Positions 10,028 to 18,583 of a DNA stretch of 36,200 nucleotides are shown in pieces. The stretch lies in the NCBI RefSeq assembly GCF_004310335.1, contig NZ_SIRS01000006.1:1-36200 (forward strand), in the 5' to 3' direction. Position 1 is the stretch's first letter. Each line of letters begins with the position of its first letter. Under the pieces are notes generated by a model that searched no databases, was not told where the DNA came from, and saw only the letters and a program-made list of their open reading frames with translations. The position numbers and the translations under genes were made by a program. This DNA is from Hyunsoonleella pacifica. Its GTDB lineage: Bacteria; Bacteroidota; Bacteroidia; Flavobacteriales; Flavobacteriaceae.

Positions 10028-10065
10028 ATTTCAGGGACGAAAGGTATTTTGTCCCTGAAATTTTT
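10028..10065 (+). terminator. Terminator-like hairpin between rpsJ and rplC (possible attenuator)
   Basis: ATTTCAGGGAC (10028-10038), a 12-nt loop, then GTCCCTGAAAT (10051-10061): a perfect 11-bp stem running directly into five T residues (10061-10065). This is the form of an intrinsic terminator. I see no consensus promoter between it and rplC, so full termination would leave rplC and the genes behind it without a transcript. Partial or conditional termination fits better. A further 6-bp stem, GTTGAA/TTCAAC, follows at 10075-10092. Confidence 0.6.
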
Positions 10066-10121
10066 AATAAGAGTGTTGAATTAGATTTCAACGAAATAGT
10101 AATAATTAATAATAAATAAAT

Positions 10122-10739
10122 ATGTCTGGGTTAATTGGAAAAAAAGTCGGTATGACCAGCATCTTTGATGAAAATGGGAAGAATATTCCTTGTACAGTAA
10201 TCGAAGCTGGACCATGTATCGTTACCCAAGTCAGAACTGAGGAAGTTGATGGATATGAAGCTATCCAACTTGGTTTCGATGACGCGACAGAAAAAAGCGC
10301 TACTAAAGCAGACTTAGGTCATGCTAAAAAAGCGGGTACTTCTGTAAAACGCAAGGTCGTTGAATTCAAAGGTTTTGATGAGGAGTACAAATTAGGAGAT
10401 GCTATCACTGTAGAGCACTTTGCAGAAGGTGAGTTTGTGGATGTCTCTGGAACGTCAAAAGGTAAAGGATTTCAAGGTGTTGTAAAACGTCACGGTTTTG
10501 GTGGTGTAGGTCAAGCTACTCACGGTCAACATAACCGGTTAAGAGCACCAGGTTCTATTGGAGCTGCATCTTATCCTGCACGTGTATTCAAAGGCATGAA
10601 AATGGCCGGAAGAATGGGTGGTGAAAAAGTGAAAGTTCAAAATTTAAGAGTTTTAAAAGTAGTTCCTGAAAAGAACTTACTTGTTGTTAAAGGGTGTGTG
10701 CCTGGACACAAAAACGCTTATGTAACAATTCAAAAGTAA
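10122..10739 (+). CDS. rplC: 50S ribosomal protein uL3
   Basis: Complete, 205 residues. uL3 is an early-assembling 23S-binding protein whose long loop reaches the peptidyl-transferase centre. Typical features are [19 protein letters not shown] at the N-terminus, the central loop [20 protein letters not shown] (about residues 126-145) and [16 protein letters not shown]. The glutamine in GQATHG is at the position methylated in E. coli. The gene opens a tightly packed run of ribosomal genes after the structured spacer, and its TAA overlaps the next ATG by one base (TAATG), so uL4 translation is probably coupled. Confidence 0.99.
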   Translation: MSGLIGKKVGMTSIFDENGKNIPCTVIEAGPCIVTQVRTEEVDGYEAIQLGFDDATEKSATKADLGHAKKAGTSVKRKVVEFKGFDEEYKLGDAITVEHFAEGEFVDVSGTSKGKGFQGVVKRHGFGGVGQATHGQHNRLRAPGSIGAASYPARVFKGMKMAGRMGGEKVKVQNLRVLKVVPEKNLLVVKGCVPGHKNAYVTIQK

Positions 10740-11368
10740 TGAAAGTAGCAGTTTTAGATATAAACGGAAAAGACACTGGTAGAAAGGCAGACCTTTCTAA
10801 AGATGTGTTTGCTATTGAACCTAATAATCATGCGGTATATTTGGATGTTAAACAATATTTAGCAAACCAAAGACAAGGTACTCACAAATCTAAAGAAAGA
10901 GGAGAGATTGCTGGGTCTACACGTAAGATTAAAAAACAAAAAGGAACTGGTACTGCAAGAGCAGGTAGTATTAAGAGTGGTGTGTTTAAAGGTGGTGGTC
11001 GTATGTTTGGTCCAAGACCAAGAAACTATGGTTTCAAATTAAACAAAAACGTTAAGCGTTTGGCTCGTAAATCTGCTTTAAGTATCAAAGCAAATGAAAA
11101 AGCAATTACAGTTTTAGAAGACTTCAATTTTGATGCTCCTAAAACGAAAAACTTCACTGCAGTTTTAAAGGCTTTAGAGCTTGAAAACAAAAAAACTTTG
11201 TTTGTGTTGGGTGGGTCAAATAATAACGTATATTTGTCATCGCGCAATTTAAAAAGTTCTGAAGTAATAACTAATTCAGAGTTAAGTACTTACAAGATTT
11301 TAAATGCAAATCAAGTAGTGCTTTTAGAAGGTGCTTTAGAAGGAATTGAATCAAACTTAAGTAAATAA
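10739..11368 (+). CDS. rplD: 50S ribosomal protein uL4
   Basis: 209 residues from the ATG that shares a base with the rplC stop. An open frame continues 15 codons further upstream inside rplC, but [11 protein letters not shown] is the proper family N-terminus. uL4 lines the peptide exit tunnel with an extended basic loop, seen here as [20 protein letters not shown] and [31 protein letters not shown]. The C-terminal half has a [18 protein letters not shown] segment. In E. coli uL4 represses its own S10 operon through a leader RNA; the hairpins upstream of rplC could be an analogue, which is only inference. Confidence 0.98.
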   Translation: MKVAVLDINGKDTGRKADLSKDVFAIEPNNHAVYLDVKQYLANQRQGTHKSKERGEIAGSTRKIKKQKGTGTARAGSIKSGVFKGGGRMFGPRPRNYGFKLNKNVKRLARKSALSIKANEKAITVLEDFNFDAPKTKNFTAVLKALELENKKTLFVLGGSNNNVYLSSRNLKSSEVITNSELSTYKILNANQVVLLEGALEGIESNLSK

Positions 11369-11375
11369 GAAACAG

Positions 11376-11666
11376 ATGAGTATCTTAATTAAACCTATAA
11401 TCACAGAAAAAGCGACAGCAGATAGCGAGTTAAAAAATTGCTATTGGTTCGCAGTGAACACAAAGGCGAACAAGGTAGAAATCAAAAAAGCAGTAGAAGC
11501 TGCTTATGGTGTTTCTGTTGAAAAAGTTCGTACTATAAATGTCCGTCCAGATCGTAGTACCAAGTACACAAAAACTGGTATACAACATGGTAAAACAAAT
11601 GCTGTTAAAAAAGCAATTGTACAACTGGCGGAAGGTGAGATGATTGATTTATATGCTAATATGTAA
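11376..11666 (+). CDS. rplW: 50S ribosomal protein uL23
   Basis: Complete, 96 residues. uL23 lies at the tunnel exit and is the docking point for trigger factor and [21 protein letters not shown] matches the family start; [22 protein letters not shown] (about residues 38-59) is the conserved helix and strand. It follows rplD by 7 nt and precedes rplB by 5 nt, in standard S10 order. There is no Shine-Dalgarno site; AAGAAACAG precedes the ATG. Confidence 0.99.
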   Translation: MSILIKPIITEKATADSELKNCYWFAVNTKANKVEIKKAVEAAYGVSVEKVRTINVRPDRSTKYTKTGIQHGKTNAVKKAIVQLAEGEMIDLYANM

Positions 11667-11671
11667 TTAGA

Positions 11672-12499
11672 ATGTCAGTAAGAAAATTAAAACCAATCAC
11701 ACCAGGACAGCGTTTTAGAGTAGTAAATGGGTATGACGCCATAACTACTGATAAGCCGGAGAAAAGTTTATTAGCTCCGAAAAAAAGGTCTGGTGGTAGA
11801 AACAGTCAAGGAAAAATGACCATGCGCTATATAGGTGGAGGTCATAAAAAGAAGTATCGTATTATCGACTTTAAGAGAGACAAGGCAGGAATTCCAGCTG
11901 AAGTTAAATCTATTCAATACGATCCAAACAGAACTGCGTTTATCGCTCTGTTGAACTATCAAGATGGAGAGAAGCGTTATATCATTGCCCAAAATGGATT
12001 ACAAGTTGGGCAAAATGTGGTGTCTGGTGCTTCAGGTATTGCTCCAGAAATAGGGAATGCAATGCCGTTAAGTGAAATTCCACTAGGTACAATTATTTCT
12101 TGTGTAGAGTTACGTCCTGGACAAGGTGCTGTTATGGCACGTAGTGCTGGTGCTTTTGCTCAATTAATGGCAAGAGACGGTAAGTTTGCTACTGTTAAGT
12201 TGCCTTCAGGAGAAACACGTTTAGTATTAATTACCTGTATGGCTACTATTGGAGTTGTTTCTAATTCGGATCATCAGTTAATCGTTGGAGGTAAAGCAGG
12301 TAGAACAAGATGGTTAGGTAGAAGACCACGTACAAACCCTGTTAGAATGAACCCAGTAGATCACCCAATGGGTGGTGGTGAAGGTCGTGCTTCAGGTGGA
12401 CACCCACGTTCTAGAAATGGTATACCTGCAAAAGGTTATAGAACCCGTTCTAAAACAAAAGCGAGTAATAAATATATTGTAGAACGTAGAAAGAAATAA
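11672..12499 (+). CDS. rplB: 50S ribosomal protein uL2
   Basis: Complete at 275 residues (E. coli 273). uL2 bridges the subunits and is needed for peptidyl-transferase centre assembly. The OB-fold region contains [17 protein letters not shown] (about 55-71); the SH3-like part carries [19 protein letters not shown]; the C-terminal extension [19 protein letters not shown] holds His231, equivalent to the conserved histidine near the catalytic centre. rpsS follows after 3 nt. Confidence 0.99.
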   Translation: MSVRKLKPITPGQRFRVVNGYDAITTDKPEKSLLAPKKRSGGRNSQGKMTMRYIGGGHKKKYRIIDFKRDKAGIPAEVKSIQYDPNRTAFIALLNYQDGEKRYIIAQNGLQVGQNVVSGASGIAPEIGNAMPLSEIPLGTIISCVELRPGQGAVMARSAGAFAQLMARDGKFATVKLPSGETRLVLITCMATIGVVSNSDHQLIVGGKAGRTRWLGRRPRTNPVRMNPVDHPMGGGEGRASGGHPRSRNGIPAKGYRTRSKTKASNKYIVERRKK

Positions 12500-12502
12500 G
12501 AC

Positions 12503-12781
12503 ATGGCAAGATCATTAAAAAAAGGACCTTACGTTCATTATAAACTAGAAAAGAAAGTAGCTGCAAATGTTGAAGCTAACAAGAAAACTGTAATCAAAAC
12601 TTGGTCTAGAGCTAGTATGATTACTCCAGATTTTGTTGGGCAAACTATAGCAGTGCATAATGGCCGTCAATTTGTACCAGTTTACGTAACTGAAAACATG
12701 GTAGGTCATAAATTAGGAGAATTTTCACCAACACGTTCATTCCGTGGGCATGCAGGTGCTAAAAACAAAGGTAAAAAGTAG
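12503..12781 (+). CDS. rpsS: 30S ribosomal protein uS19
   Basis: Complete, 92 residues, the same length as in E. coli. uS19 pairs with uS13 in the 30S head and contacts the A-site t[14 protein letters not shown] is the family start, followed by [22 protein letters not shown] and [22 protein letters not shown] (about residues 62-83). It lies between rplB (3 nt) and rplV (6 nt) in standard order. Confidence 0.99.
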   Translation: MARSLKKGPYVHYKLEKKVAANVEANKKTVIKTWSRASMITPDFVGQTIAVHNGRQFVPVYVTENMVGHKLGEFSPTRSFRGHAGAKNKGKK

Positions 12782-12787
12782 TAAGCT

Positions 12788-13195
12788 ATGGGAAGTCGTA
12801 AAAAAGAAATGGCAGACGCTATTAAGGAAGCAAAAAAGCATGTTGCTTTTGCTAAGCTTAATAACTGTCCTACGTCACCAAGAAAAATGCGTTTAGTAGC
12901 CGATTTAGTGAGAGGCGAAAAGGTAGATAAAGCACTTAATATCTTAAAGTTTAACAATAAAGAAGCATCTGGTCGATTAGAAAAGCTGTTATTATCAGCT
13001 ATAGCTAACTGGCAAGCTAAGAATGAAGATGCCGATGTTGAATCAGCGGAATTATTTGTTAAGGAGATTAAAGTAGATAGCGGATCTATGTTAAAGAGAT
13101 TGCGTCCAGCACCTCAAGGTCGTGCACACAGAATTAGAAAACGCTCAAATCACGTAACATTAGTGGTTGGTGCTAACAATAACACACAAAGTTAA
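12788..13195 (+). CDS. rplV: 50S ribosomal protein uL22
   Basis: 135 residues, longer than the 110 of E. coli because of an N-terminal extension of about 20 residues ([20 protein letters not shown]) before the conserved [18 protein letters not shown], plus a short C-terminal tail. The extension is usual in flavobacteria. uL22 lines the exit tunnel; its beta hairpin loop corresponds to [26 protein letters not shown], where changes in other bacteria give macrolide resistance. Nothing in the loop looks altered. rpsC follows after 9 nt. Confidence 0.98.
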   Translation: MGSRKKEMADAIKEAKKHVAFAKLNNCPTSPRKMRLVADLVRGEKVDKALNILKFNNKEASGRLEKLLLSAIANWQAKNEDADVESAELFVKEIKVDSGSMLKRLRPAPQGRAHRIRKRSNHVTLVVGANNNTQS

Positions 13196-13204
13196 GATAG
13201 AAGT

Positions 13205-13918
13205 ATGGGACAAAAGACAAATCCAATCGGAAATCGCTTAGGAATTATCAGAGGATGGGAATCTAACTGGTACGGAGGAAACGATTATGGTGATAAACTT
13301 GCCGAAGACGATAAGATTAGAAAATACGTTCACGCGCGTTTATCTAAAGCTAGTGTAAGTAGAGTAATTATTGAAAGAACTTTAAAGCTTGTAACCGTTA
13401 CTATCACTACTGCTCGCCCTGGTATCATTATCGGGAAAGGTGGTCAAGAGGTAGACAAGTTAAAAGAAGAGCTTAAAAAGATTACTGGAAAAGAAGTTCA
13501 GATCAATATCTTTGAGATTAAAAGACCTGAACTGGATGCATTTTTAGTAGCATCAAGTATTGCAAGACAAATTGAGAATCGTATCTCTTACCGTCGTGCA
13601 ATAAAAATGGCTATCGCTGCTACAATGCGTATGAATGCTGAAGGAATTAAAATCCAAATTAGTGGTCGTTTAAATGGTGCTGAGATGGCACGTAGTGAGC
13701 ACTATAAAGAAGGACGTATTCCTTTGTCAACTTTTAGAGCCGATATTGATTATGCTTTAGTAGAAGCACACACTACCTATGGTAGATTAGGTGTAAAAGT
13801 ATGGATCATGAAAGGTGAAGTATATGGTAAAAGAGAGCTTTCTCCTTTAGTTGGTTTATCTAAGCAAAAAGGAAAAGGTGGACGTGGTGGAAATAAAGGA
13901 CCTCGTCGTAGAAAGTAA
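13205..13918 (+). CDS. rpsC: 30S ribosomal protein uS3
   Basis: Complete, 237 residues. uS3 forms part of the mRNA entry channel and its helicase site. [22 protein letters not shown] is the family start. The KH type 2 domain is marked by [19 protein letters not shown] (about residues 72-90). The C-terminal domain shows [32 protein letters not shown], and the protein ends in a basic tail, [15 protein letters not shown] 20-nt gap leads to rplP. Confidence 0.99.
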   Translation: MGQKTNPIGNRLGIIRGWESNWYGGNDYGDKLAEDDKIRKYVHARLSKASVSRVIIERTLKLVTVTITTARPGIIIGKGGQEVDKLKEELKKITGKEVQINIFEIKRPELDAFLVASSIARQIENRISYRRAIKMAIAATMRMNAEGIKIQISGRLNGAEMARSEHYKEGRIPLSTFRADIDYALVEAHTTYGRLGVKVWIMKGEVYGKRELSPLVGLSKQKGKGGRGGNKGPRRRK

Positions 13919-13938
13919 TTTTTTAAAGAAAGCAAAAA

Positions 13939-14358
13939 ATGTTACAGCCTAAAAGAACAAAATTTCGTAAACAGCAAAAAGGACGCATGAAGGGAAATGC
14001 CGGTAGAGGGCACCAACTTTCAAGTGGAACTTTTGGTATAAAATCATTAGACTCGAACTTTTTAACATCGCGTCAAATAGAAGCTGCTCGTATTGCCGCT
14101 ACACGTTACATGAAAAGAGAAGGGCAACTTTGGATAAAAATTTTTCCAGACAAGCCTATCACAAAAAAGCCTCTTGAAGTACGTATGGGTAAAGGTAAAG
14201 GTGCCGTTGAATATTGGGCAGCTGTGGTAAAACCAGGGCGTGTTTTATTTGAGGTAGGAGGTGTGCCTTTAGACGTTGCTAAAGAAGCATTACGTTTGGC
14301 AGCCCAAAAATTACCAGTGAAAACTAAGTTTATAATTGCTAGAGATTACGAAGCATAA
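13939..14358 (+). CDS. rplP: 50S ribosomal protein uL16
   Basis: Complete, 139 residues. uL16 is a late-assembling protein beside the A site. [19 protein letters not shown] opens the protein; [21 protein letters not shown]-like sequence and [26 protein letters not shown] (about residues 81-106) are the family signatures. The Arg in VRMGKGKG corresponds to the arginine hydroxylated in E. coli. It precedes rpmC by about 9-12 nt. Confidence 0.98.
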   Translation: MLQPKRTKFRKQQKGRMKGNAGRGHQLSSGTFGIKSLDSNFLTSRQIEAARIAATRYMKREGQLWIKIFPDKPITKKPLEVRMGKGKGAVEYWAAVVKPGRVLFEVGGVPLDVAKEALRLAAQKLPVKTKFIIARDYEA

Positions 14359-14370
14359 TAATTTAAGATG

Positions 14371-14562
14371 ATGAAACAATCAGAAATTAAAGAATTATCT
14401 GTAGCTGAGTTACAAGAAAAGCTTGGTGAAACTAAAAAGAGTTATTCAGACCTTAAATTGTCTCATGCAATATCTCCTTTAGAAAACCCAATTCAGTTAC
14501 GCTCTCTAAGAAGAACTGTAGCTAGAATTGCTACTGAATTAACTAAAAGAGATTCACAATAA
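14371..14562 (+). CDS. rpmC: 50S ribosomal protein uL29
   Basis: 63 residues from the second of two adjacent ATGs ([10 protein letters not shown]); the ATG directly before it would add one Met, and the sequence does not decide between them. uL29 sits near the exit tunnel and contacts SRP and trigger factor. Two helices with [25 protein letters not shown] and the ending [21 protein letters not shown] are typical. It is flanked by rplP and rpsQ as in other bacteria. Confidence 0.96.
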   Translation: MKQSEIKELSVAELQEKLGETKKSYSDLKLSHAISPLENPIQLRSLRRTVARIATELTKRDSQ

Positions 14563-14573
14563 TTCTGCTGAAA

Positions 14574-14831
14574 ATGGAAACAAGAAATTTAAGAAAAGAA
14601 CGTATAGGAGTTGTTACAAGTAACAAAATGCAGAAATCTATTGTGGTTTCTGAGGTAAAGAAAGTAAAGCATCCTATGTATGGTAAGTTCGTACTTAAAA
14701 CAAAAAAGTACGTAGCACACGACGAGCAAAATGACTGCAACGAAGGAGATACTGTTAGAATCATGGAAACTAGACCTATGAGTAAATCTAAATGTTGGAG
14801 ATTAGTTGAAATAATTGAAAGAGCTAAGTAA
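14574..14831 (+). CDS. rpsQ: 30S ribosomal protein uS17
   Basis: Complete, 85 residues. uS17 is a primary 16S-binding protein with an OB fold. Conserved stretches are [19 protein letters not shown] (about residues 8-26) and [28 protein letters not shown] at the C-terminus. It is 11 nt from rpmC, and its stop is 2 nt before the rplN ATG, suggesting coupled translation. Confidence 0.98.
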   Translation: METRNLRKERIGVVTSNKMQKSIVVSEVKKVKHPMYGKFVLKTKKYVAHDEQNDCNEGDTVRIMETRPMSKSKCWRLVEIIERAK

Positions 14832-14833
14832 TT

Positions 14834-15202
14834 ATGGTACAACAAGAATCAAGATTAAAAGTAGCTGATAACACTGGTGCAAAGGAAGTTTTGACTATCC
14901 GCGTACTAGGTGGTACTAAAAGAAGATACGCTTCTGTAGGAGACAAAATTGTTGTTTCTGTAAAAGATGCTACTCCTAATGGAAACATTAAAAAGGGAGC
15001 AGTTTCTACAGCAGTGGTTGTACGTACTGTAAAAGAAGTAAGACGTCCTGATGGATCTTATATTAGATTCGACGATAATGCTTGTGTATTATTAAACCCA
15101 ACGGGTGAGATGAGAGGTACACGTGTATTTGGACCTGTTGCTAGAGAGCTTCGTGATAAACAATTCATGAAAATTGTATCATTAGCACCTGAAGTGCTTT
15201 AA
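14834..15202 (+). CDS. rplN: 50S ribosomal protein uL14
   Basis: Complete, 122 residues. uL14 forms an intersubunit bridge and is the binding site of the silencing factor Rsf[21 protein letters not shown] and the signature [15 protein letters not shown] (about residues 74-88), then [14 protein letters not shown], identify it. It begins the classical spc order rplN-rplX-rplE-rpsN-rpsH-rplF-rplR-rpsE-rpmD-rplO-secY. There is no promoter or terminator between it and the S10-type genes before it, so the two traditional operons are fused here. Confidence 0.99.
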   Translation: MVQQESRLKVADNTGAKEVLTIRVLGGTKRRYASVGDKIVVSVKDATPNGNIKKGAVSTAVVVRTVKEVRRPDGSYIRFDDNACVLLNPTGEMRGTRVFGPVARELRDKQFMKIVSLAPEVL

Positions 15203-15217
15203 TACAGAAAATTTAAG

Positions 15218-15529
15218 ATGGGAAAGCTTAAAATAAAAACTGGAGATACTGTAAAAGTAATTGCTGGAGATCACAAAGGATCTGAAGGTAAGGTACAACA
15301 AGTATTAATAGAGAAGAACAAAGCGATAGTTGAGGGTATAAACATGGTTAAGAAGCATACTAAACCAAGTGCACAAAATCCTCAAGGTGGCATCGTTGAA
15401 AAAGAAGCACCAATCCACGTATCAAACTTATCATTGTTAACTTCAAAAGGAGAAACAACTAGAATAGGATACAAAATGGAAGGTGATAAGAAAGTGAGAT
15501 TTTCAGTAAAATCTAATGAAGTAATATAG
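15218..15529 (+). CDS. rplX: 50S ribosomal protein uL24
   Basis: Complete, 103 residues. uL24 starts 50S assembly. The KOW motif is seen in [22 protein letters not shown] (about residues 5-26), followed by [13 protein letters not shown] and [15 protein letters not shown]. rplE follows after 2 nt. Confidence 0.98.
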   Translation: MGKLKIKTGDTVKVIAGDHKGSEGKVQQVLIEKNKAIVEGINMVKKHTKPSAQNPQGGIVEKEAPIHVSNLSLLTSKGETTRIGYKMEGDKKVRFSVKSNEVI

Positions 15530-15531
15530 TT

Positions 15532-16083
15532 ATGGGATATTTACCAAGACTTAAAGAAGAGTATAAAAGCAGAGTAATTGCAGCTCTTACAGACGAATTT
15601 GGATATAAAAATGTAATGCAGGTTCCTAAACTACAAAAGATAGTAATATCTAAAGGTGTAGGGGCAGCAGTTGCAGACAAGAAGTTAATAGACCACGCTG
15701 TGGAAGAGTTAACGACTATATCTGGACAAAAAGCTATAGCTACAATGTCTAAAAAAGATGTTGCATCTTTTAAATTACGTAAAGGAATGCCAATTGGTGC
15801 AAAAGTAACTTTACGTGGCGAGAGAATGTATGAGTTTTTAGACCGTTTAGTAACTTCTGCACTTCCACGTGTTAGAGATTTTAGTGGAATTAAAGCCACA
15901 GGTTTTGATGGAAGAGGTAACTATAATTTAGGGGTTACTGAACAAATTATCTTCCCAGAGATTAATATTGATAAAGTGAATAAAATCTCAGGTATGGATA
16001 TTACATTTGTAACTTCTGCTGAAACTGATAAAGAAGCAAAATCATTATTAACTGAATTAGGAGTACCTTTTAAAAAGAACTAA
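15532..16083 (+). CDS. rplE: 50S ribosomal protein uL5
   Basis: Complete, 183 residues (E. coli 179). uL5 binds 5S rRNA in the central protuberance and touches P-site tRNA. Marker segments are [21 protein letters not shown] (about 24-44), [26 protein letters not shown], and the loop [16 protein letters not shown]. In E. coli the spc-operon regulator uS8 acts at the start of rplE; here the 2-nt rplX-rplE gap shows no obvious hairpin, and a hairpin instead precedes rpsH. Confidence 0.99.
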   Translation: MGYLPRLKEEYKSRVIAALTDEFGYKNVMQVPKLQKIVISKGVGAAVADKKLIDHAVEELTTISGQKAIATMSKKDVASFKLRKGMPIGAKVTLRGERMYEFLDRLVTSALPRVRDFSGIKATGFDGRGNYNLGVTEQIIFPEINIDKVNKISGMDITFVTSAETDKEAKSLLTELGVPFKKN

Positions 16084-16087
16084 AGTT

Positions 16088-16357
16088 ATGGCTAAAGAAT
16101 CAATGAAAGCCCGCGAGGTAAAAAGAGCTAAAACAGTAGCTAAATATGCTGAGAAAAGAAAAGCTTTAAAAGAAGCTGGAGATTACGAAGCATTACAAAA
16201 GTTGCCTAAAAATGCGTCTCCAATTCGCCAACATAATAGATGTAAGCTTACAGGAAGACCTAAAGGATACATGAGACAATTTGGAATTTCTCGTGTTACT
16301 TTTAGAGAAATGGCTAACCAAGGGTTAATCCCAGGAGTTAAAAAGGCTAGCTGGTAA
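16088..16357 (+). CDS. rpsN: 30S ribosomal protein uS14, zinc-independent type
   Basis: Complete, 89 residues. uS14 sits in the 30S head beside uS3 and uS10. The C-terminal core [46 protein letters not shown] has one cysteine only, so the four-Cys zinc ribbon of the short C+ form is missing, and the length fits the longer C- form. It follows rplE by 4 nt. The gap to rpsH is 75 nt and contains a strong hairpin. Confidence 0.98.
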   Translation: MAKESMKAREVKRAKTVAKYAEKRKALKEAGDYEALQKLPKNASPIRQHNRCKLTGRPKGYMRQFGISRVTFREMANQGLIPGVKKASW

Positions 16358-16381
16358 AAAAAGAATTATAAATTGATAGAA

Positions 16382-16412
16382 GGTTTAAAACTGAAGGACA
16401 GTTTTGAAAACC
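16382..16412 (+). promoter_or_regulatory. Two-tier hairpin in the rpsN-rpsH spacer (candidate r-protein control site)
   Basis: GGTTT (16382-16386) plus AAAACTG (16387-16393), loop AAGGA, then CAGTTTT (16399-16405), a 2-nt bulge GA, and AAACC (16408-16412). The 7-bp inner and 5-bp outer stems pair perfectly, with an asymmetric bulge between. It ends 20 nt before the rpsH ATG and has no T-tract, so it is not a terminator. uS8 controls the spc operon in E. coli by binding a helix with a bulged core; that this is a uS8 site is a guess. Confidence 0.5.
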
Positions 16413-16432
16413 ATTATCGCAAATTAATAAAT

Positions 16433-16831
16433 ATGTATTCAGATCCAATAGCGGATTATCTTACGAGAGTTAGAAATGCAATTAGAGCTAATCACAGAGT
16501 GGTAGAGATTCCTGCATCTAACTTGAAGAAAGACATCACTAAAATATTATTCGAACAAGGATATATTTTAAGTTACAAGTTCGACGATTCAACTGTACAA
16601 GGTACGATTAAAATTGCACTTAAGTACAACAAAGAAACCAAAGAACCTGTAATCAAGAAAATTCAACGTATTAGTACACCAGGGTTACGTAAGTATGCTG
16701 GTGCTAAAGAACTACCTAGAGTACTTAACGGTCTTGGTATTGCAATTGTTTCTACATCTCATGGTGTAATGACTGGTAAACAAGCTCATAGAGATAATGT
16801 AGGTGGTGAAGTATTATGTTACGTTTACTAA
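16433..16831 (+). CDS. rpsH: 30S ribosomal protein uS8
   Basis: 132 residues from the ATG of MYSDPIADYLTRVRNA, the family start. An in-frame TTG 60 nt upstream would add 20 residues unlike the family and would run through the hairpin, so I reject it. uS8 is a primary 16S binder of the central domain. The C-terminal signature STPGLRKYAGAKELPRVLNGLG and STSHGVMTGKQAHRDNVGGEVL (about residues 107-128) are clear. In E. coli it is the autoregulator of the spc operon, which makes the hairpin just upstream notable. Confidence 0.98.
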   Translation: MYSDPIADYLTRVRNAIRANHRVVEIPASNLKKDITKILFEQGYILSYKFDDSTVQGTIKIALKYNKETKEPVIKKIQRISTPGLRKYAGAKELPRVLNGLGIAIVSTSHGVMTGKQAHRDNVGGEVLCYVY

Positions 16832-16849
16832 TAAAAGGGAGAGAAAGAG

Positions 16850-17392
16850 ATGAGTAGAATAGGAAATAACCCAGTTGCAATTCCAGAAGGAGTTACAGTA
16901 GAAGTAAAAGACAACGTAATTACGGTAAAAGGAAAATTAGGAGAACTAACTCAAAATTTTGATACCGTAGATATCAACGTTGAAGAAGGTAATGTTTCAG
17001 TTGCGCGTTCTGCAGAGACTAAAGAACACAAAGCTAAACATGGCTTATATAGATCACTTATCAATAATATGATTGAAGGTGTATCTAAAGGTTGGACTAA
17101 AGAACTAGAGTTGGTAGGTGTAGGTTATAGAGCATCAAACCAAGGTCAGAAATTAGATTTAGCTTTAGGTTTTTCTCATAACATTGTTATGAGTATTGCA
17201 CCAGAAGTAAAAATAGAAACTATTTCTGAAAAAGGTAAAAATCCAATCGTAAAACTAACGTCTCACGACAAACAATTAGTTGGACAAGTAGCTGCTAAGA
17301 TTCGTGGTTTCCGTAAGCCAGAACCTTACAAAGGAAAAGGAATCAAGTTTGTTGGTGAAGAATTAAGAAGAAAAGCAGGTAAATCAGCTTAA
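16850..17392 (+). CDS. rplF: 50S ribosomal protein uL6
   Basis: Complete, 180 residues. uL6 lies near the factor-binding site beside the sarcin-ricin loop. MSRIGNNPVAIPEGVTVEV is the family start, and GKGIKFVGEELRRKAGKSA the family ending; two similar alpha/beta domains lie between. Unusually for this cluster, the ATG is preceded by a purine-rich stretch with a Shine-Dalgarno-like core (AAAGGGAGAGAAAGAG), whereas most starts here have only A-rich sequence. Confidence 0.98.
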   Translation: MSRIGNNPVAIPEGVTVEVKDNVITVKGKLGELTQNFDTVDINVEEGNVSVARSAETKEHKAKHGLYRSLINNMIEGVSKGWTKELELVGVGYRASNQGQKLDLALGFSHNIVMSIAPEVKIETISEKGKNPIVKLTSHDKQLVGQVAAKIRGFRKPEPYKGKGIKFVGEELRRKAGKSA

Positions 17393-17402
17393 TAATTGAG
17401 TT

Positions 17403-17759
17403 ATGGCATTGACAAAGAATCAAAGAAGATTAAGGATTAAAAACAGAATACGTAAGGTGGTTTCTGGTACAGAGGCAAAACCAAGGTTAGCTGTTTATAG
17501 AAGTAATAAAGAGATCTATGCTCAAATAGTTGATGACGTTTCAGGTAAAACCTTAAGCGCTGCATCTTCTAGAGATAAGGATATCGCTAAAGCAAAAGGG
17601 AACAAAACTGAGGTTGCGACTTTAGTTGGAAAATCTATTGCTGAAAAAGCGTTAAAGGCAGGTATTGAAACTATTTCTTTTGATAGAGGAGGATATTTGT
17701 ACCATGGAAGAGTAAAATCATTAGCTGAAGGCGCTAGAGAAGGCGGACTTAAATTCTAA
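17403..17759 (+). CDS. rplR: 50S ribosomal protein uL18
   Basis: Complete, 118 residues. uL18 binds 5S rRNA with uL5 in the central protuberance. [34 protein letters not shown] (about residues 8-41) and the C-terminal [26 protein letters not shown] are diagnostic. Gaps are 10 nt from rplF and 6 nt to rpsE. Confidence 0.98.
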   Translation: MALTKNQRRLRIKNRIRKVVSGTEAKPRLAVYRSNKEIYAQIVDDVSGKTLSAASSRDKDIAKAKGNKTEVATLVGKSIAEKALKAGIETISFDRGGYLYHGRVKSLAEGAREGGLKF

Positions 17760-17765
17760 GAAATT

Positions 17766-18290
17766 ATGTATCAAAAATATAAAAGCGCAGAATTAGTAAA
17801 ACCAGGTGGATTAGATCTTAAAGATCGTTTAGTTGGTGTGCAAAGAGTTACCAAAGTAACAAAAGGAGGTAGAGCATTTGGTTTTTCAGCAATTGTAGTT
17901 GTTGGTGATGAAGCTGGTGTTGTAGGTCAAGGTTTAGGAAAGTCTAAAGATGTAGCTAGTGCAATCGCAAAAGCTGTTGAAGATGCTAAGAAAAACCTAG
18001 TACGTATTCCTATCAGAAAAGGAACGTTACCTCATGAACAAAAAGGTAAATATGGTGGTGCAAGAGTAAATATTATTCCTGCAGCTCCTGGTACCGGTGT
18101 TATTGCTGGTGGTGCTGTTAGAACAGTTCTTGAAGCAGTTGGTGTACACGATGTATTATCAAAATCTCAAGGATCTTCTAATCCTCATAATGTGGTAAAA
18201 GCAACTTTTGATGCTTTATTACAATTAAGAGATGCAAATGCTATTGCTAAGGACAGAGGTATTTCACTTGAAAAAGTTTTTAACGCATAA
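17766..18290 (+). CDS. rpsE: 30S ribosomal protein uS5
   Basis: Complete, 174 residues. uS5 helps decoding fidelity and mRNA unwinding. The N-terminal double-stranded RNA-binding-like domain contains [31 protein letters not shown] (about residues 19-49); the C-terminal domain has [38 protein letters not shown]. The VTKGGRAF loop, where spectinomycin-resistance changes map in other bacteria, looks ordinary. After its stop comes the first of the four heptad-armed spacer elements. Confidence 0.99.
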   Translation: MYQKYKSAELVKPGGLDLKDRLVGVQRVTKVTKGGRAFGFSAIVVVGDEAGVVGQGLGKSKDVASAIAKAVEDAKKNLVRIPIRKGTLPHEQKGKYGGARVNIIPAAPGTGVIAGGAVRTVLEAVGVHDVLSKSQGSSNPHNVVKATFDALLQLRDANAIAKDRGISLEKVFNA

Positions 18291-18388
18291 ATAAGACTTT
18301 AGTAATTAGTATTTAGACGATAGAAATTCGATGTGAATATAGAATTTGAGTTCTAACAACTAAAGACTAACAACTAAAAACTATTAAA
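18291..18388 (+). repeat. Heptad-armed inverted-repeat spacer element, copy 1 (rpsE-rpmD)
   Basis: The whole 98-nt spacer. The left part reads TTTAGTAATTAGTATTTAGAC with TTAG every 7 nt; the right part reads CTAACAACTAAAGACTAACA and continues as CTAAAAACTA, again a 7-nt period. The two arms are imperfect reverse complements and flank a centre with GAAATTC/GAATTT pairing. It is one of four related spacers in the cluster. The element starts right after one stop codon and ends just before the next start, so its right arm is the translation-initiation region of rpmD. Confidence 0.75.
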
Positions 18389-18568
18389 ATGGGAAAAATT
18401 AAAGTAACAAAGGTTAAAAGCGCTATCAATCGTACGCAAAGACAAAAAAGAACTTTAGAAGCTTTAGGTCTTAAAAGGATTGGACAAGTAAAAGAGCATG
18501 AGGCTACACCAAACATTCTTGGTATGGTAGCAAAAGTTTCACATTTAGTTTCTGTAGAAGAAGCTTAA
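18389..18568 (+). CDS. rpmD: 50S ribosomal protein uL30
   Basis: Complete small gene of 59 residues, equal to the E. coli length: MGKIKVTKVKSAINRTQ, then RTLEALGLKRIGQVKEHEATPNILGMVAKVSHLVSVEEA. The order is the standard rpsE-rpmD-rplO, with the rplO ATG 15 nt downstream. uL30 is a peripheral 23S-binding protein that many bacteria lack. Its start sits next to the heptad-armed spacer element, with the context ATTAAAATG. Confidence 0.97.
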   Translation: MGKIKVTKVKSAINRTQRQKRTLEALGLKRIGQVKEHEATPNILGMVAKVSHLVSVEEA

Positions 18569-18583
18569 AATATACACTAAAAA

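Noticed and set aside
10694-10738. Upstream extension of rplD by 15 codons into rplC
   Set aside because: The extension lies in rplC coding sequence and [11 protein letters not shown] is the family N-terminus; TAATG overlap is a normal start.
16373-16432. TTG start giving uS8 20 extra residues
   Set aside because: The extra residues do not belong to uS8, and they are encoded by the hairpin region; the ATG at 16433 gives the normal protein.
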